From UBA1367 sp040268355 (GTDB lineage: Bacteria > Actinomycetota > Coriobacteriia > Coriobacteriales > Atopobiaceae), in contig JAWRIT010000006.1 of NCBI GenBank assembly GCA_040268355.1, forward strand, positions 1 to 59,411: a stretch of 59,411 bases of DNA, written 5' to 3'. Made by a program: the position numbers and the translations under genes. This document shows positions 17,674-27,814 of the stretch, piece by piece (the stretch's first letter is position 1; every line of letters starts with the position of its first letter). The notes beneath the pieces are model-generated. The model worked only from the letters and a program-made list of their open reading frames with translations, ran no database searches and was not told where the DNA came from.

Positions 17674-18396
17674 GTGAGCACACGTGCCGTCATAATCGCC
17701 GGGGGGTCAGGCTCCCGCATGGGACAGGACATCCCAAAGCAGTTTATTAATGTCTATGATAAACCGATACTCGTCTACACGCTGGAGAGCTTCCAGCGCC
17801 ATCCTGACGTGGACGACATCGTGGTGGTGTGCATAGATGGGTGGCACGATGTGGTTCGGGCCTATTCCAGGCAGTTTAGCATCGACAAGCTCTCACAGAT
17901 TGTCCCTGGGGGCTCCACAGGCCAAGAATCAATACGCAACGGCGTGTATGCACTAGAAGGAGTCGCATCCGACGATGATATCGTCGTCATCCACGACGGC
18001 ATCCGTCCTCTCGTAGCCTCAGAAGTGCTGGCCGATGTCGTACGTGTGGCAGCTCAGAAGGGAAATGCCGTTACGAGCCTGCCATACAACGAGCAGATCT
18101 TTGTGGTTGGGAAGGACCCCGCCACCACTGCTCAGTTTATCCCTCGTGAGACCCTGCGACGCGTCTCGACACCACAGGCGTACCGATTCTCTTTGCTCGA
18201 CGCCGCCTACCACGAGGCTTTCGCGAAAGGCATCGGAATACATGGCAGCCACTACACCAATACGATGATGGTGGAGCTTGGCCACACGCTCTACTTTGCC
18301 GCTGGTTCAGACAAGAATATCAAGCTCACCACAAAGGATGACTTAGAGATGTTCAAGGCATACTTGCATCAGGACGAGGACACATGGCTAAAGTAG
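17674..18396 (+). CDS. TarI/IspD-family cytidylyltransferase
   Basis: A 240-aa nucleotidyltransferase that transfers CMP from CTP to a sugar or polyol phosphate. The N-terminal CTP-binding loop is GGSGSRMGQDIPKQF (residues 10-24). HDGIRPLV, PRETLRRVSTPQAYRF and the C-terminal NIKLTTKDDLEMF are the other IspD/TarI hallmarks. The enzyme could be 2-C-methylerythritol 4-phosphate cytidylyltransferase, but its position at the head of a polymer locus and its overlap with a dehydrogenase-like SDR point to the TarI role: making CDP-ribitol or another CDP-alditol. Start is GTG at 17674 with AGGAG 6 nt upstream. The stop overlaps the region of the next gene's ribosome-binding site, implying coupled translation. 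Confidence 0.85.
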   Translation: MSTRAVIIAGGSGSRMGQDIPKQFINVYDKPILVYTLESFQRHPDVDDIVVVCIDGWHDVVRAYSRQFSIDKLSQIVPGGSTGQESIRNGVYALEGVASDDDIVVIHDGIRPLVASEVLADVVRVAAQKGNAVTSLPYNEQIFVVGKDPATTAQFIPRETLRRVSTPQAYRFSLLDAAYHEAFAKGIGIHGSHYTNTMMVELGHTLYFAAGSDKNIKLTTKDDLEMFKAYLHQDEDTWLK

Positions 18397-18404
18397 GAGG
18401 ACTC

Positions 18405-19472
18405 ATGCAGAGACTCGAACACCCGCTCTACCTTGAGGATCTGGAAACGGTTGCTTCGTGCGGTGCAGATTGGTCCCAGTTCGAGGGCGCGACAATCGGC
18501 ATCTCCGGTGCAACGGGCATGGTCGGCACCTTTCTTATCGATATGCTTATGCAAAAGGTACGAGCTGGTGGATTTGACGTAAGTATCGTGGCTTTAGGGC
18601 GTGACGAGCAGAGGGCACGGAATCGCCTCCCCTATTTTGACGAGCCCTCCTTTATGTTTGAAGAATACGACGTGGCAAAGCCAGGGGTTCTGCCACGAGC
18701 GCACGCCGACGTTGTTATCCATCTTGCAAGCACAACCCATCCACGTGCGTATGCCACGCAACCTATAGCAACAATTACGTCCAATGTGTTTGGCCTGCAG
18801 AACCTAATCGAGTGGCAGTTGTCATCAGCTGAGGCTACGGGACGATTTTGTTTTGTATCCTCGGTCGAGGTCTATGGGCAAAATCGAAGTGATGTAGAGC
18901 GATTTGATGAGCAGTACAGTGGCTACATTGACTGCAATACGCTACGCGCAGGCTACCCTGAGTCAAAACGACTTGGGGAGTCGCTCTGCCAAGCCTACGC
19001 TGCAGAGCGTGGTGCATCCGTCTACATCCCTCGTCTGCCGCGTATCTACGGTCCTACGCTGCTCGCATCCGACACAAAGGCGCTCTCGCAATTTCTGCAT
19101 AAGGGTGTCACAGGCGAAAATGTGGTCCTCAAGAGCGCAGGAACCCAGGTATACAGCTACCTTCATGTTGTTGATGCAGTGAGCGGCCTGCTCTGGGTCC
19201 TCACGCGCGGAGAGGCTGGAGTTGCATACAATGCCGCAGATCCCTCGGGGGATATTGCGCTATGCGACCTGGCAGCTCTCATTGCCCGACAGGCAGGGGC
19301 GGAGGTCGTGTTCGAAAACCCCGACACGACTGAACGAGCAGGCTACTCTACGGCTACGAAAGCCATATTGGACGGGAGCCGACTACGCACTCTCGGATGG
19401 AGCGTCCAGTATGATCTGGAAAAAGGAGTCCAAAGAACCATAGAGGTCCTACGAGAGACTGGTTGGCGATAG
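18405..19472 (+). CDS. extended SDR, NAD-dependent epimerase/dehydratase
   Basis: A 355-aa extended short-chain dehydrogenase/reductase. The dinucleotide-binding motif is GISGATGMVG (residues 32-41), the NAD-binding strand ends in VVIHLAST, the catalytic Ser lies in FVSSVEVYG, and the active-site YxxxK is YPESK (184-188). The C-terminal half carries the usual YSYLHVVDAV and AYNAADPSG substrate-domain segments. It probably modifies the nucleotide-linked sugar or polyol made by the preceding cytidylyltransferase, taking the place that the alcohol dehydrogenase TarJ has in ribitol systems. I place the start at the ATG at 18405 because GGAGG lies 4 nt before it; an in-frame ATG at 18384 overlaps the previous gene and lacks a site. 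Exact substrate unknown. Confidence 0.85.
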   Translation: MQRLEHPLYLEDLETVASCGADWSQFEGATIGISGATGMVGTFLIDMLMQKVRAGGFDVSIVALGRDEQRARNRLPYFDEPSFMFEEYDVAKPGVLPRAHADVVIHLASTTHPRAYATQPIATITSNVFGLQNLIEWQLSSAEATGRFCFVSSVEVYGQNRSDVERFDEQYSGYIDCNTLRAGYPESKRLGESLCQAYAAERGASVYIPRLPRIYGPTLLASDTKALSQFLHKGVTGENVVLKSAGTQVYSYLHVVDAVSGLLWVLTRGEAGVAYNAADPSGDIALCDLAALIARQAGAEVVFENPDTTERAGYSTATKAILDGSRLRTLGWSVQYDLEKGVQRTIEVLRETGWR

Positions 19473-19696
19473 CCGCTGTCATCACAGCTTTGGATGATTG
19501 TCATCGGTGAGCAGCCTTTCGGCGGATCGTTGTGTCGTTGGTCGTGTTTGCTGCCTAGGCTTCCACGTGTCAACGCGACGCGATCGCTGCAGATGTCACT
19601 TGCGTACTCGAAAGGCTGGACCAATCTCATCGGACTGTCGGTGCCTTTGTACGCCATGGAACAGGGAGCATTCTGCGTATCAAGCTCGAATCTCTG

Positions 19697-20764
19697 CTAC
19701 GCAACTCCCACCGTAGGAAAGAGCTTGTGAAGCTTGCGTTGCAGTCTCAGCATAAGCGCAGCTGGGCTCACTTTGCTGTCCATCTCCTTGAGACTGAGAT
19801 CGTAGTAGAGTTCCAAGGGGTCATCAATCCACTGAAAAAGCTCCTTTCTCTGCCGTTTACCCAGATAGGCGGCCCCTTCTTTACACTGCTCCCGAATCGC
19901 TCCGAGCTCTTTCGATGTTCTAAGCAGAAAGTCTTTTCTGCTCGACTGATTGATCCTTAGCAAGTTCCAGCGATAGGTCCGGTAGCGCTTCGCTGCAAGC
20001 GCACCACCGATCCTTCCCATGCGATCAGGGAATTTAGCGGCAAATGAGTCTATTGAAGAAAACTCATCGCAGACGTAGTACACCTTTTCATCTGACACCG
20101 AAGATGATCCTGCGTGACCAATGCGATAGTGAAGGTAGGCATCATGGGTAAGGAGGATCGAATCTGCCGCTATCCAGCTCTTTAGGACGAATCCAGTGTC
20201 TTGATAGGAGGCCCCAGGGGTCTCAAGGAAGTCAATTTGATGCTCTCTCAAAAACTCAGTGCGATATAGAGCTGCCCAGATCGCTGGGACTGAAAGAATC
20301 ACTCTCCCAACTAGGTCCGAACCTGCTGAAATGGGTTCGGCACAGAGCTCGACAGAGTAGTTCTCTTTAAATTGCTCTGCTGTAGAGTCAAACTGGTAGT
20401 AATTGGCCTTAATTATGTCGCACTCCCTATGTAGGCTTGCAAGCTTATACAGGCTCTCAAAACAGTCGGCCTCGACCCAGTCATCCGACTCAACTATGCC
20501 GATATACTCCCCGCGCGCACGCTTGAGACCGGCATTCATGGTGGCACCGTAGCCAGAGTTGGTCTTGTTCACGACGATGAATCTCTGATCACGAGCAGCA
20601 TATTCTTTAGCTATGTCGAGAGAAGAGTCAGTAGAGCCATCATTTAGACAGATGAACTCTATCTCTTGCATCGTCTGACGAGAAAGGCTCTCAAGACACT
20701 GCCTCAGATACCGTTCAACGTTATAGATGGGGACCAGCACTGAGACAAGAGGCTTCGTATCCAT
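19697..20764 (-). CDS. family 2 glycosyltransferase
   Basis: A 355-aa cytoplasmic GT-A glycosyltransferase. The N-terminus is the classic GT2 opening VSVLVPIYNVERYLRQCLES, followed by FICLNDGSTDSS, NSGYGATMNAGLKRARGEYI and the metal-binding VESDDWVE. The C-terminal 130 residues (about 220-350) are helical and Arg/Lys-rich, as in transferases that add side sugars to cell-wall polymers. There is no transmembrane segment. The ATG at 20764 has GGTGA 8 nt upstream; an upstream in-frame TTG at 20788 has none. It is the last gene of a three-gene minus-strand group of transferases. Donor and acceptor cannot be inferred. Confidence 0.85.
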   Translation of the reverse strand: MDTKPLVSVLVPIYNVERYLRQCLESLSRQTMQEIEFICLNDGSTDSSLDIAKEYAARDQRFIVVNKTNSGYGATMNAGLKRARGEYIGIVESDDWVEADCFESLYKLASLHRECDIIKANYYQFDSTAEQFKENYSVELCAEPISAGSDLVGRVILSVPAIWAALYRTEFLREHQIDFLETPGASYQDTGFVLKSWIAADSILLTHDAYLHYRIGHAGSSSVSDEKVYYVCDEFSSIDSFAAKFPDRMGRIGGALAAKRYRTYRWNLLRINQSSRKDFLLRTSKELGAIREQCKEGAAYLGKRQRKELFQWIDDPLELYYDLSLKEMDSKVSPAALMLRLQRKLHKLFPTVGVA

Positions 20765-20915
20765 AGATAGGGTCACCGGCTCCCTCAAAGAAACGTAAAG
20801 ATGACTACGTGGTGCTTAAGCGAAAGGTTGCGTCAATTGTAGATGATGGACAGGGGGAGAGGCTAAAACCAAAGCCTATACAGCTGACAGCAGATGTGTC
20901 CGCTTTGCGAGACGA

Positions 20916-23684
20916 TCAAAGCCCCTTAATATAATCGGCAATCCGCTGGGACGAGTGCCCATCACAAGACCCGACGTAGAATTCTTTAAACTGCGACAAT
21001 CTCTCATCAGGGCCTTTTTCAATCGCATGCTTTATGAGATTGGAAATCATTTCTGGATCACTCACCATTTCCCCTGGCAGGTCATCGGGAAACGAAAGAT
21101 AGAAATCCCGCTCAAACTCCTCTATGTCCGGACAGTAGAACGCCATAGGAATATCAAGAAGCGCAGCGTCAAAGATAACTGACGAGTAGTCAGTCAGAAT
21201 ACAGTCGCAGATCCGGAGAAGGTCGTTGGTGGGGATGTCATCCACCTCACGGATATTGGGGTACGTTCCATTGACCAGCTCAAACTTCTCGAGGGGATGC
21301 TTATGCACCAGAATAAGGTAGTCATGGCCCAACTCGTCACTCAGCGCCTGCCAATCAATACCAGTGTTCCAGACAACTTGCTGTGCCATTTGCTGCCGGA
21401 ATGTTGGGCAATAGAGGACGACCTTCCTGTCCCTCGCAATGGGTAGCCTTTCGTACAGCGCTTCCGCTATATCCTGGTTTCGTTTAGCATCCAGCAGCTC
21501 GTCCGTTCTGGGGGTGCCCAACGCCAAAACCACGTCCTTGGAGATGCCAAAGGCATTGGCATATATGTCACGAACGCCCTCGGAACTCACCATGACAGCC
21601 TTATAGCTGCCATGCACAGCGCGCTCCTTGGAGATGCTGACGCCAAAACAGTCAAGGCCAAACTTCTTAAATGCTCCAGCTGCATGCCACAGTTGAACTA
21701 TTGACTGCTCAGGCTTTAGCTTTATCCTAGGCAGCTCATGCAGATAGTCGTCTGTGACAATGATGCGGCTGCGAGAAATCTCACGTTCGATTCTTTTGAT
21801 GTGAGCGCGGGAATGAGGAAGGCTCTCCGTCTGTATCACTTTCTTCCCGCCGAGAAGGTCGTATACGCAGCGCAGGTTTGGCGTGAGATCGCCGTTGCCA
21901 CGATTGCTAAAGAAGAGCATTTGATTCCTGATGATCCTGTGATCGACAAGAAACTCTCTGCAGGTATCGCAGAGAGACTCCAGCCACTCGGCCGCACGTC
22001 TCTGGATGCCCCCGTGAAGGATTCGGTCAAACCCATATTCGAGCTTATAGCGAAGCTTTGAGCTATAGGCTCGATTTATAAAAAAGGAGTTCTTTTGCTG
22101 ACAGAGAAGGAGCAGGTCACGATACTTACGGTATGCAAGCTCGGCATATAGCCTCGTGGAATCATGGGCTGAGTTGTCGGTAAACGTGAAGTGACGCGCT
22201 TGTAAAACTCCTACGCGGATGACCTTGTTGTTCAAACTATTGTCAAGGGCATTGAATCTGGACCTCCGCGAGACAGTACACCTATCCTTCTCAAAGGGAG
22301 GCAGGAGAGTCTTGAGTTTTGGAGCATCGATGGGCTCAGTAGGCCTGGCAGCTGCAAAATCGATACGATCGTCATTGAGTCTTTTTACAAGGGCAGAAAG
22401 CGTTCCGCCGATCCAGAAAAGCTCATCTTCGAGAAAAGTGAGGTAGCTCCCTTTTGCTAGGCTGAGCATGCTCTGTTTAAACAGCCCTTTTGTATGTGAG
22501 GTCTCGATAATTCGCACGCAGGGCAGCTTTCGATAGGCACCAAGCTGGTCGGCGAGACTGCTCGGAACAAGAATCTCAAACAATGGGTAGTCCTGTGCCA
22601 CCAAGTACGCCAAATGCTTCTTAAATGTGCCCTTCTTGCACTCAGGCGTAAACGCAAATGTTACCACCGGCATTCTCACTAAACCGTGGGCATCACACGA
22701 AGTGAGGACAGCTATTTCGGGGGAATCAGAAAGAATGTCATGCAGTGTGTGCGCACTCAGGTTCGCACGACCTTCTGAGAGCTCGTCAAGCAACCATAGG
22801 CGGTCATCATCTGGAAGTTGCCAGATATGTCGTGCAAACTCATTCAGGAGGCAGACGTATCGACTCTTCCGAATGCAGGCTGGAAAGAGATGGGAGAGCC
22901 CGCGCAACCTCTCCGCCTCTGCCACACGCTCTTCTTTCGCCAAACACGTTTTGATCTCTGAATCAGCGCGCACAAGCAGATCATCATACGCCGCCATAGT
23001 TGCGTGAAGGTAGTCGTGCGCCCTGAAAGACAGCTGCTTGTAGTCAATCGTATCATTCTGTCTATACCGATCGCACGCGCGCGTTGGAGAGAAAAAGATG
23101 CTCTGTGCCCTCAAGGCAGCCATGGCGAAAAAATGCCAAGGAGCTGCACTCGAATAGTCACCAAATTGCAAACTTTCACGCCTTATAAAATCGAGGCTAA
23201 TCATCTTTCCGGATGGAAAGGAAAACTTCTGCAGTTCGGGATCAAATCTATCTATTCTTGGGGTGTGCTCGTACGTGTCGGAGACTTTCTTGGGGGATTT
23301 GAGATCGGCCACACGTATGGGGGTGACCACCAAGTCTGCATGTGCGTTTTTTAGAAGCCCGTAGGATTGCTCGAAAAACTGCGAGTTCAGCGTGTCTCCA
23401 GGGAGGCAAAACGTCAGGGCCTCTTCCGTTGAATGCTTGACGCAGTCATTCAGTTGCAGAGAAAAGGAGTTCGAAGTCGCAGGTAGAGAGATGAAGGTGC
23501 ACTTATCAGCGATTTCTGGAACCAGGGAGCCGCATACGGCCTCCAGGTCTGCCGACACTGAATTCTCGCCAATGATGATTGCCTTCCAGCTTTCGAGGGT
23601 CTGCTCTCCCAAAGAATCAAGGGTGTCCGCCAGGCCAGTTGCAGAATTGCGGCAATACACAATGACGCAGATTAGAGTGTTCAC
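20916..23684 (-). CDS. GT2-like and CDP-glycerol glycerophosphotransferase fusion (TagF-type)
   Basis: A 922-aa protein. Its N-terminal 500 residues contain two degenerate GT2-like segments (ICVIVYCRNSATGLADTLDS at the start, and VVTFAFTPECKKG near 370). The C-terminal 380 residues are a TagF-type polyol-phosphate polymerase: VQLWHAAGAFKKFGLD (the WHAxGxxKxxG element), ALGTPRTDELLD, LVHKHPLEKFE, and LTDYSSVIFDAALLDIP. The His, the SS and the Asp residues are those of the catalytic CDP-binding site. It likely transfers glycerol- or ribitol-phosphate units. The start is GTG at 23684, because AAGGAG lies 8 nt upstream; in-frame ATGs further up overlap the previous gene. The GT2 parts lack clear DxD motifs and may be inactive. 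Confidence 0.85.
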   Translation of the reverse strand: MNTLICVIVYCRNSATGLADTLDSLGEQTLESWKAIIIGENSVSADLEAVCGSLVPEIADKCTFISLPATSNSFSLQLNDCVKHSTEEALTFCLPGDTLNSQFFEQSYGLLKNAHADLVVTPIRVADLKSPKKVSDTYEHTPRIDRFDPELQKFSFPSGKMISLDFIRRESLQFGDYSSAAPWHFFAMAALRAQSIFFSPTRACDRYRQNDTIDYKQLSFRAHDYLHATMAAYDDLLVRADSEIKTCLAKEERVAEAERLRGLSHLFPACIRKSRYVCLLNEFARHIWQLPDDDRLWLLDELSEGRANLSAHTLHDILSDSPEIAVLTSCDAHGLVRMPVVTFAFTPECKKGTFKKHLAYLVAQDYPLFEILVPSSLADQLGAYRKLPCVRIIETSHTKGLFKQSMLSLAKGSYLTFLEDELFWIGGTLSALVKRLNDDRIDFAAARPTEPIDAPKLKTLLPPFEKDRCTVSRRSRFNALDNSLNNKVIRVGVLQARHFTFTDNSAHDSTRLYAELAYRKYRDLLLLCQQKNSFFINRAYSSKLRYKLEYGFDRILHGGIQRRAAEWLESLCDTCREFLVDHRIIRNQMLFFSNRGNGDLTPNLRCVYDLLGGKKVIQTESLPHSRAHIKRIEREISRSRIIVTDDYLHELPRIKLKPEQSIVQLWHAAGAFKKFGLDCFGVSISKERAVHGSYKAVMVSSEGVRDIYANAFGISKDVVLALGTPRTDELLDAKRNQDIAEALYERLPIARDRKVVLYCPTFRQQMAQQVVWNTGIDWQALSDELGHDYLILVHKHPLEKFELVNGTYPNIREVDDIPTNDLLRICDCILTDYSSVIFDAALLDIPMAFYCPDIEEFERDFYLSFPDDLPGEMVSDPEMISNLIKHAIEKGPDERLSQFKEFYVGSCDGHSSQRIADYIKGL

Positions 23685-23713
23685 CCTTTCGTCTCCTTTT
23701 TTAACGGGGCCCA

Positions 23714-24943
23714 TCAATGCAAGAGCTTGCGCATGATTTTCAAGGCGCCTATCATGACAACGCCCAGTAGGACCAGGCAGCCCGCCAAGCATATGAGGAT
23801 CAGCACTCCACGATCGATGAGGCCAATCGAGAAGAGCTCAACGGCAAGAAGCAGAACGAGAAGCGATACGATCGCAAGCAAGGCAATGTCTTGGCGATTG
23901 ATCGCGGCGCGCTTCTTTTTAGGCTGCTGCAACTTCTCGGTGGAAACTGCATCCTTTCTCTTCGGGAGAATCTCCCCATTTTTAAAAGCGATGAGTTCGC
24001 GTTTATCTGCAGCCCTGAGTAGTGGAGCGCGCTGAATCTCTTGATCAGTGAAGTCATCGAGTAGCCCACGCATCAGGGCAACATCTTCATCTGAATAGCT
24101 GCACTGCTTAAAGTACCGATAGAGACCATGGCATTCCCTCGCTACCAGGGAAGGTGCCACCACCCTAAAGAGCTCCTTGTCATACGCGAGGAAGTAGTCG
24201 TGCATTTCGCGATAACGGTTGGCGTTCTCGCTGATCCGATAGTCTGCCGTAGAGGATCCTTCACGCTCTACGCGATAGTTATATAGCGGTGTATCAAGCC
24301 AGACGATGCGCTTCGACTGAATCAGAGATTCAACGCAGAATTTGATGTCGACATGCCCGGCACCAGCGACCTCTTCGAACCGAATGTTGTTTGCCCTCAT
24401 GTATTCAGTTCGATAGACGCCTGCCCAGATCGACTGATGTGTCGCAAGCTGACAAGGGCACTCAGCAATGGAGTACGGTCGATTGCGGGGCATGTTCCGC
24501 GTGAGGTAATCGTTATGAGGGTAAGGTCGCTTCTCATCCTTAAGGAAGACGTCCGTGTAAGGACACTTGACAACATCCGCATCAAATTGACGAGCCTTAT
24601 TGTAGAGCAGCTCGTACATATCATGCTCTACGTAGTCATCAGACTCAAGGATGGCAAGGTATTCGCCTTTTGCAGTGTCAAACCCTGTGTTACAGGCCTT
24701 TCCGTAGCCCTCGTTGGCTTTATGAATGGCTACGACACGAGAGTCTTGCCGGGCGTAGTAGTCGATGATGTCAGGGCTTGAATCGGTAGACCCATCGTCT
24801 ACGATGATTACCTCAATTTCCTGCAATGTCTGGGCAAGGGCGCTTTCAATGCAAGGCCGAAGATAGTTCTCGACATTATAGACAGGCATTATGATGGAGA
24901 CCTTGGGCGCGAAGGATGTCTCGCCTCTTGTGGATGCAGTCAT
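23714..24943 (-). CDS. membrane-associated family 2 glycosyltransferase
   Basis: A 409-aa GT2 enzyme. It opens with VSIIMPVYNVENYLRPCIES, then VIIVDDGSTDSSPD, EGYGKACNTGFDTAKGEYLA and the catalytic LESDDYVE. After the catalytic domain (about 15-330) there is a basic linker (QQPKKKRAAINRQD) and two C-terminal transmembrane helices (about 350-405), which would anchor it to the inner face of the membrane. It is the first gene of the minus-strand trio, and the downstream fusion gene starts only 29 nt after its stop. The ATG at 24943 has AGAGG 5 nt upstream. Acceptor unknown; by context, a lipid-linked polymer. Confidence 0.85.
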   Translation of the reverse strand: MTASTRGETSFAPKVSIIMPVYNVENYLRPCIESALAQTLQEIEVIIVDDGSTDSSPDIIDYYARQDSRVVAIHKANEGYGKACNTGFDTAKGEYLAILESDDYVEHDMYELLYNKARQFDADVVKCPYTDVFLKDEKRPYPHNDYLTRNMPRNRPYSIAECPCQLATHQSIWAGVYRTEYMRANNIRFEEVAGAGHVDIKFCVESLIQSKRIVWLDTPLYNYRVEREGSSTADYRISENANRYREMHDYFLAYDKELFRVVAPSLVARECHGLYRYFKQCSYSDEDVALMRGLLDDFTDQEIQRAPLLRAADKRELIAFKNGEILPKRKDAVSTEKLQQPKKKRAAINRQDIALLAIVSLLVLLLAVELFSIGLIDRGVLILICLAGCLVLLGVVMIGALKIMRKLLH

Positions 24944-25480
24944 GAGTGCCTCTTTCTTTTTTCATAGTAGAGGCCGCAGGACCTACTACCTCTTATAACT
25001 TATGACGATATCCTCGAGCACCAGGTACCAATTGTAAAGGATGAGAGCGCCTACGCAAGTCAGTGCGATTCCGTGGGAGAGACCGCAATGACAGAAAACT
25101 CATTGCAGCAGGTCAAAGTACGAAAAGAAGCTCTCTGACCAACTGTCGAGCAATAGGAGATGAGCTGCAAGCCCAGTGGCATCGGTGGCCTCACCGTTCC
25201 GACATGTTCGACCGCTCTAACCTCAGGGCTAGCCGTTGGGCGGAGCACAGTTGGCAGCGCATGTAGTCACATCAAGTTCGTCCACCTCGCTACCCTATAA
25301 TGTGGCGCGAACCAGCACACCATGCACATGAGGCGGAGCTGCTCATGTCACCTGTACCTTGTTGCGTCGGAAAAGGAGGAGCGGTGGCCTCTTCCTTCAT
25401 TGATCGCCGTCGGGCAGAGCACCCTCTTGAAATCCAAGGAACACCTGACATGGCCCGCGCCTCCCGGTAAGGAAACGCCC
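24944..25480. other. divergent intergenic region
   Basis: This 537-bp gap separates the minus-strand transferase trio from a plus-strand transferase. Small frames on both strands have no family signal. A consensus -10 box, TATAAT, lies at 25296-25301 on the plus strand with no good -35 partner. The region between it and the ATG at 25481 would be a leader of about 170 nt; no clear secondary structure was seen. Confidence 0.4.
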
Positions 25481-27814
25481 ATGGATGTAAGTGTCATCGT
25501 TCCCATCTACAACGTCGAGGCGTACCTCATCGAGGCGCTCGACTCCATCGCCGCCCAAGAGGGCGTCTCCCTTGAGGTGCTGCTCATTGACGATGGGTCG
25601 ACCGATCGCAGTGGTCCACTGGCAAAGGAGTATGCAGAGACTCACGAGGGCTTCGTGTACCACAGAAAGCAGAACGGCGGGCAGGCGGATGCGCGCAACA
25701 TGGGCGTGAAGCTCGCACAGGGCGACTACCTCAGCTTTGTCGACCCTGACGACCTGCTCGAACCTGGTATTTTCGCACGCATGGTCTCGGCGGCTCGTCG
25801 TGACAACAGCCAGATCGCCATCTTCAACGAAGCAAAGATGAACTCCTCGCGCATATGGCCCTCGCACCTGCACACCCACGTGTTCAGTAAGCTTCCGGCA
25901 CTGACCACCATTCGCGAATCGCGCCAGCTCCTCTACGACACCTCGCCTTGCAACAAGCTCTACCTCAGGTCGTTCTATCTTGACTCCGGGCTTTCGTTTC
26001 CCAAGGGACTCAGGTACGAGGACATCCCGCTGACGCTGATGCTGCACTTCATGGCGAGCTCCGTGACCACGGTCGACACCGTTGGATACTATTGGCGCGT
26101 CCGTGAGGAGGGAAGTCTTTCGACGACGCAGCGCAACCGCGAGCTCCGAAACCTTCAAGACCGCCTGAGCGTCATCAAGATGGTCGACACGTTCCTTCAT
26201 GAGACGCACCAGCCGCAGCACATCCTGCATGCCTGGCAGGTCAGGCAGCTCCGCATCGACCTCATGGTGTTCACGAGCATCCTACCCGAGCTTGATGAGG
26301 GGCAAGCCGCTGCGTTCGCCCGCCTCATCAACGAGCACATCGACCAGCATATCGATGAGTCTCTTATCGACGAGCTGACCACGATGCAGCGTGAGAAGCT
26401 GCGCTGCGTGCGCCAGGGAGATTTGCGTCGACTCGCAAAGCTGGTCACGTTCCAGGAGCGCAACAAGGACCTGCCCGTCCGCGAGAGCGACGGCCGTCTG
26501 TACGCGACGCTTCCGCACGACCTCTTCCAGGCGGACGAGGCCGATGTCACCGATGACATCTTCCCGCACAACCAGCGCCGTCTCTTGTCCCGAGTCGCCT
26601 TCGACGACGATGGGCTCAGCCTGACGGGAGCCGTCTTCTTCCGCCGGGTGTCCATGGCAGCTGGGGAGCAGCAATTCTCCGGATTCCTTCGTCACCAGAT
26701 GACGGGGAAGGTCATTCCACTCGACGTCGAACCACACCCGCTGCCATGGATGCAGGGGGCCATCGGAGCGGTGGAGAGCCCCCTTTCGGGAGAGACGGTC
26801 TCCTATGACTGCACGGGATACGGCTTCACGGCAACGCTCACGGCCGATGTCCTTGCAAGCGGGACAAGGCTCCTGCCAGGCTCCTGGAACGTCTACATCG
26901 AGTATCGCAATCGCTTCTGTTCAGGCAGGGTGCTGCTGGCAAACCCGCGCGGGGCAGCCCGCGCCCAGGAGCATGGGGCGTCCATCGTCGCCGGGTCGCG
27001 CGTAGAGGTGCGCTATACCCGTGCGCACGAGGTCGTGCTGCGCGTGGAGCCGGTCGCCGCGCAGATCGTCTCCACCCAGGTGACCGACAGGCAGCTCCTG
27101 ATCGAAGTCGATCGTCCGATCTCTGGTGCCTACCTGCTTTCTCCTGATGCCCCTGACCTCCGCGCTCGTCCAGCCTTGCCACAGCCGGTCGCAGTCGAGA
27201 CAGATCGTCCCTGTCTGCTCAACGTGCCCACCGATGTCATGGCCCCCAACCAGCCCTACCTGGTCTATGGTACGAGCGCCCCCGAAGAGGCATGTGGGAT
27301 CCTGGCGTGCGCCCCTCGACCACGGTCGTACGACCCTGTCGCCGCCGGCACACTGGTCACCGATACGCTGCGCCCTTCGCTCCTCTCGATCACGCTTCAT
27401 ACGTCACAGGTGGCCCGCGTGACAGACCTACGTGCCAAGTTTGGACACTTCGCGATCTTCGTGAGCATCGTAGGTGGCACGACGACACGCCAGCACCTGC
27501 ATCGCATGAGCATCTGCCTCTCCGATGGCGACGAGCCGCATGTCGTCTTGGCCAGACGCCCCCATGCGCTCACATCCCTGCTGGGAGGGAAGCAGCTGTT
27601 TGTCTTCAAGCCGGACATGCTTCGCGACAAGACGGCGGGTCTGCATGATCTTCGGATCGTGCTCGAGGATCAGCAAGGCAACAGGACGTGCATGCCCCTT
27701 TACGCCGACAAGCCTTGGCGAAAGACGCTCGAATGGGCAGGACGGCGATACATCCTCGCGCAGCATCGGAAGTCTGAGGCCCTTTGTCTGCGGATATGCC
27801 GTCCGCGTGCCTGA
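25481..27814 (+). CDS. large GT2 with C-terminal beta-sandwich domains
   Basis: A 777-aa protein with an N-terminal GT2 domain: VSVIVPIYNVEAYLIEALDS, LLIDDGSTDRSG, NGGQADARNMGVKLAQGDYL, and the catalytic VDPDDLLE. A helical region follows to about residue 330. The last 430 residues are strand-rich and resemble the middle beta-sandwich segments found in the GT2-TagF fusion at 29839, but no TagF catalytic domain follows. It may therefore be a split or shortened relative that works with a separate polymerase. The ATG at 25481 has AGGA 7 nt upstream; the frame extends further 5' but that part is not protein-like. It is the only transferase in this part of the locus on the plus strand. Acceptor unknown. 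Confidence 0.8.
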   Translation: MDVSVIVPIYNVEAYLIEALDSIAAQEGVSLEVLLIDDGSTDRSGPLAKEYAETHEGFVYHRKQNGGQADARNMGVKLAQGDYLSFVDPDDLLEPGIFARMVSAARRDNSQIAIFNEAKMNSSRIWPSHLHTHVFSKLPALTTIRESRQLLYDTSPCNKLYLRSFYLDSGLSFPKGLRYEDIPLTLMLHFMASSVTTVDTVGYYWRVREEGSLSTTQRNRELRNLQDRLSVIKMVDTFLHETHQPQHILHAWQVRQLRIDLMVFTSILPELDEGQAAAFARLINEHIDQHIDESLIDELTTMQREKLRCVRQGDLRRLAKLVTFQERNKDLPVRESDGRLYATLPHDLFQADEADVTDDIFPHNQRRLLSRVAFDDDGLSLTGAVFFRRVSMAAGEQQFSGFLRHQMTGKVIPLDVEPHPLPWMQGAIGAVESPLSGETVSYDCTGYGFTATLTADVLASGTRLLPGSWNVYIEYRNRFCSGRVLLANPRGAARAQEHGASIVAGSRVEVRYTRAHEVVLRVEPVAAQIVSTQVTDRQLLIEVDRPISGAYLLSPDAPDLRARPALPQPVAVETDRPCLLNVPTDVMAPNQPYLVYGTSAPEEACGILACAPRPRSYDPVAAGTLVTDTLRPSLLSITLHTSQVARVTDLRAKFGHFAIFVSIVGGTTTRQHLHRMSICLSDGDEPHVVLARRPHALTSLLGGKQLFVFKPDMLRDKTAGLHDLRIVLEDQQGNRTCMPLYADKPWRKTLEWAGRRYILAQHRKSEALCLRICRPRA

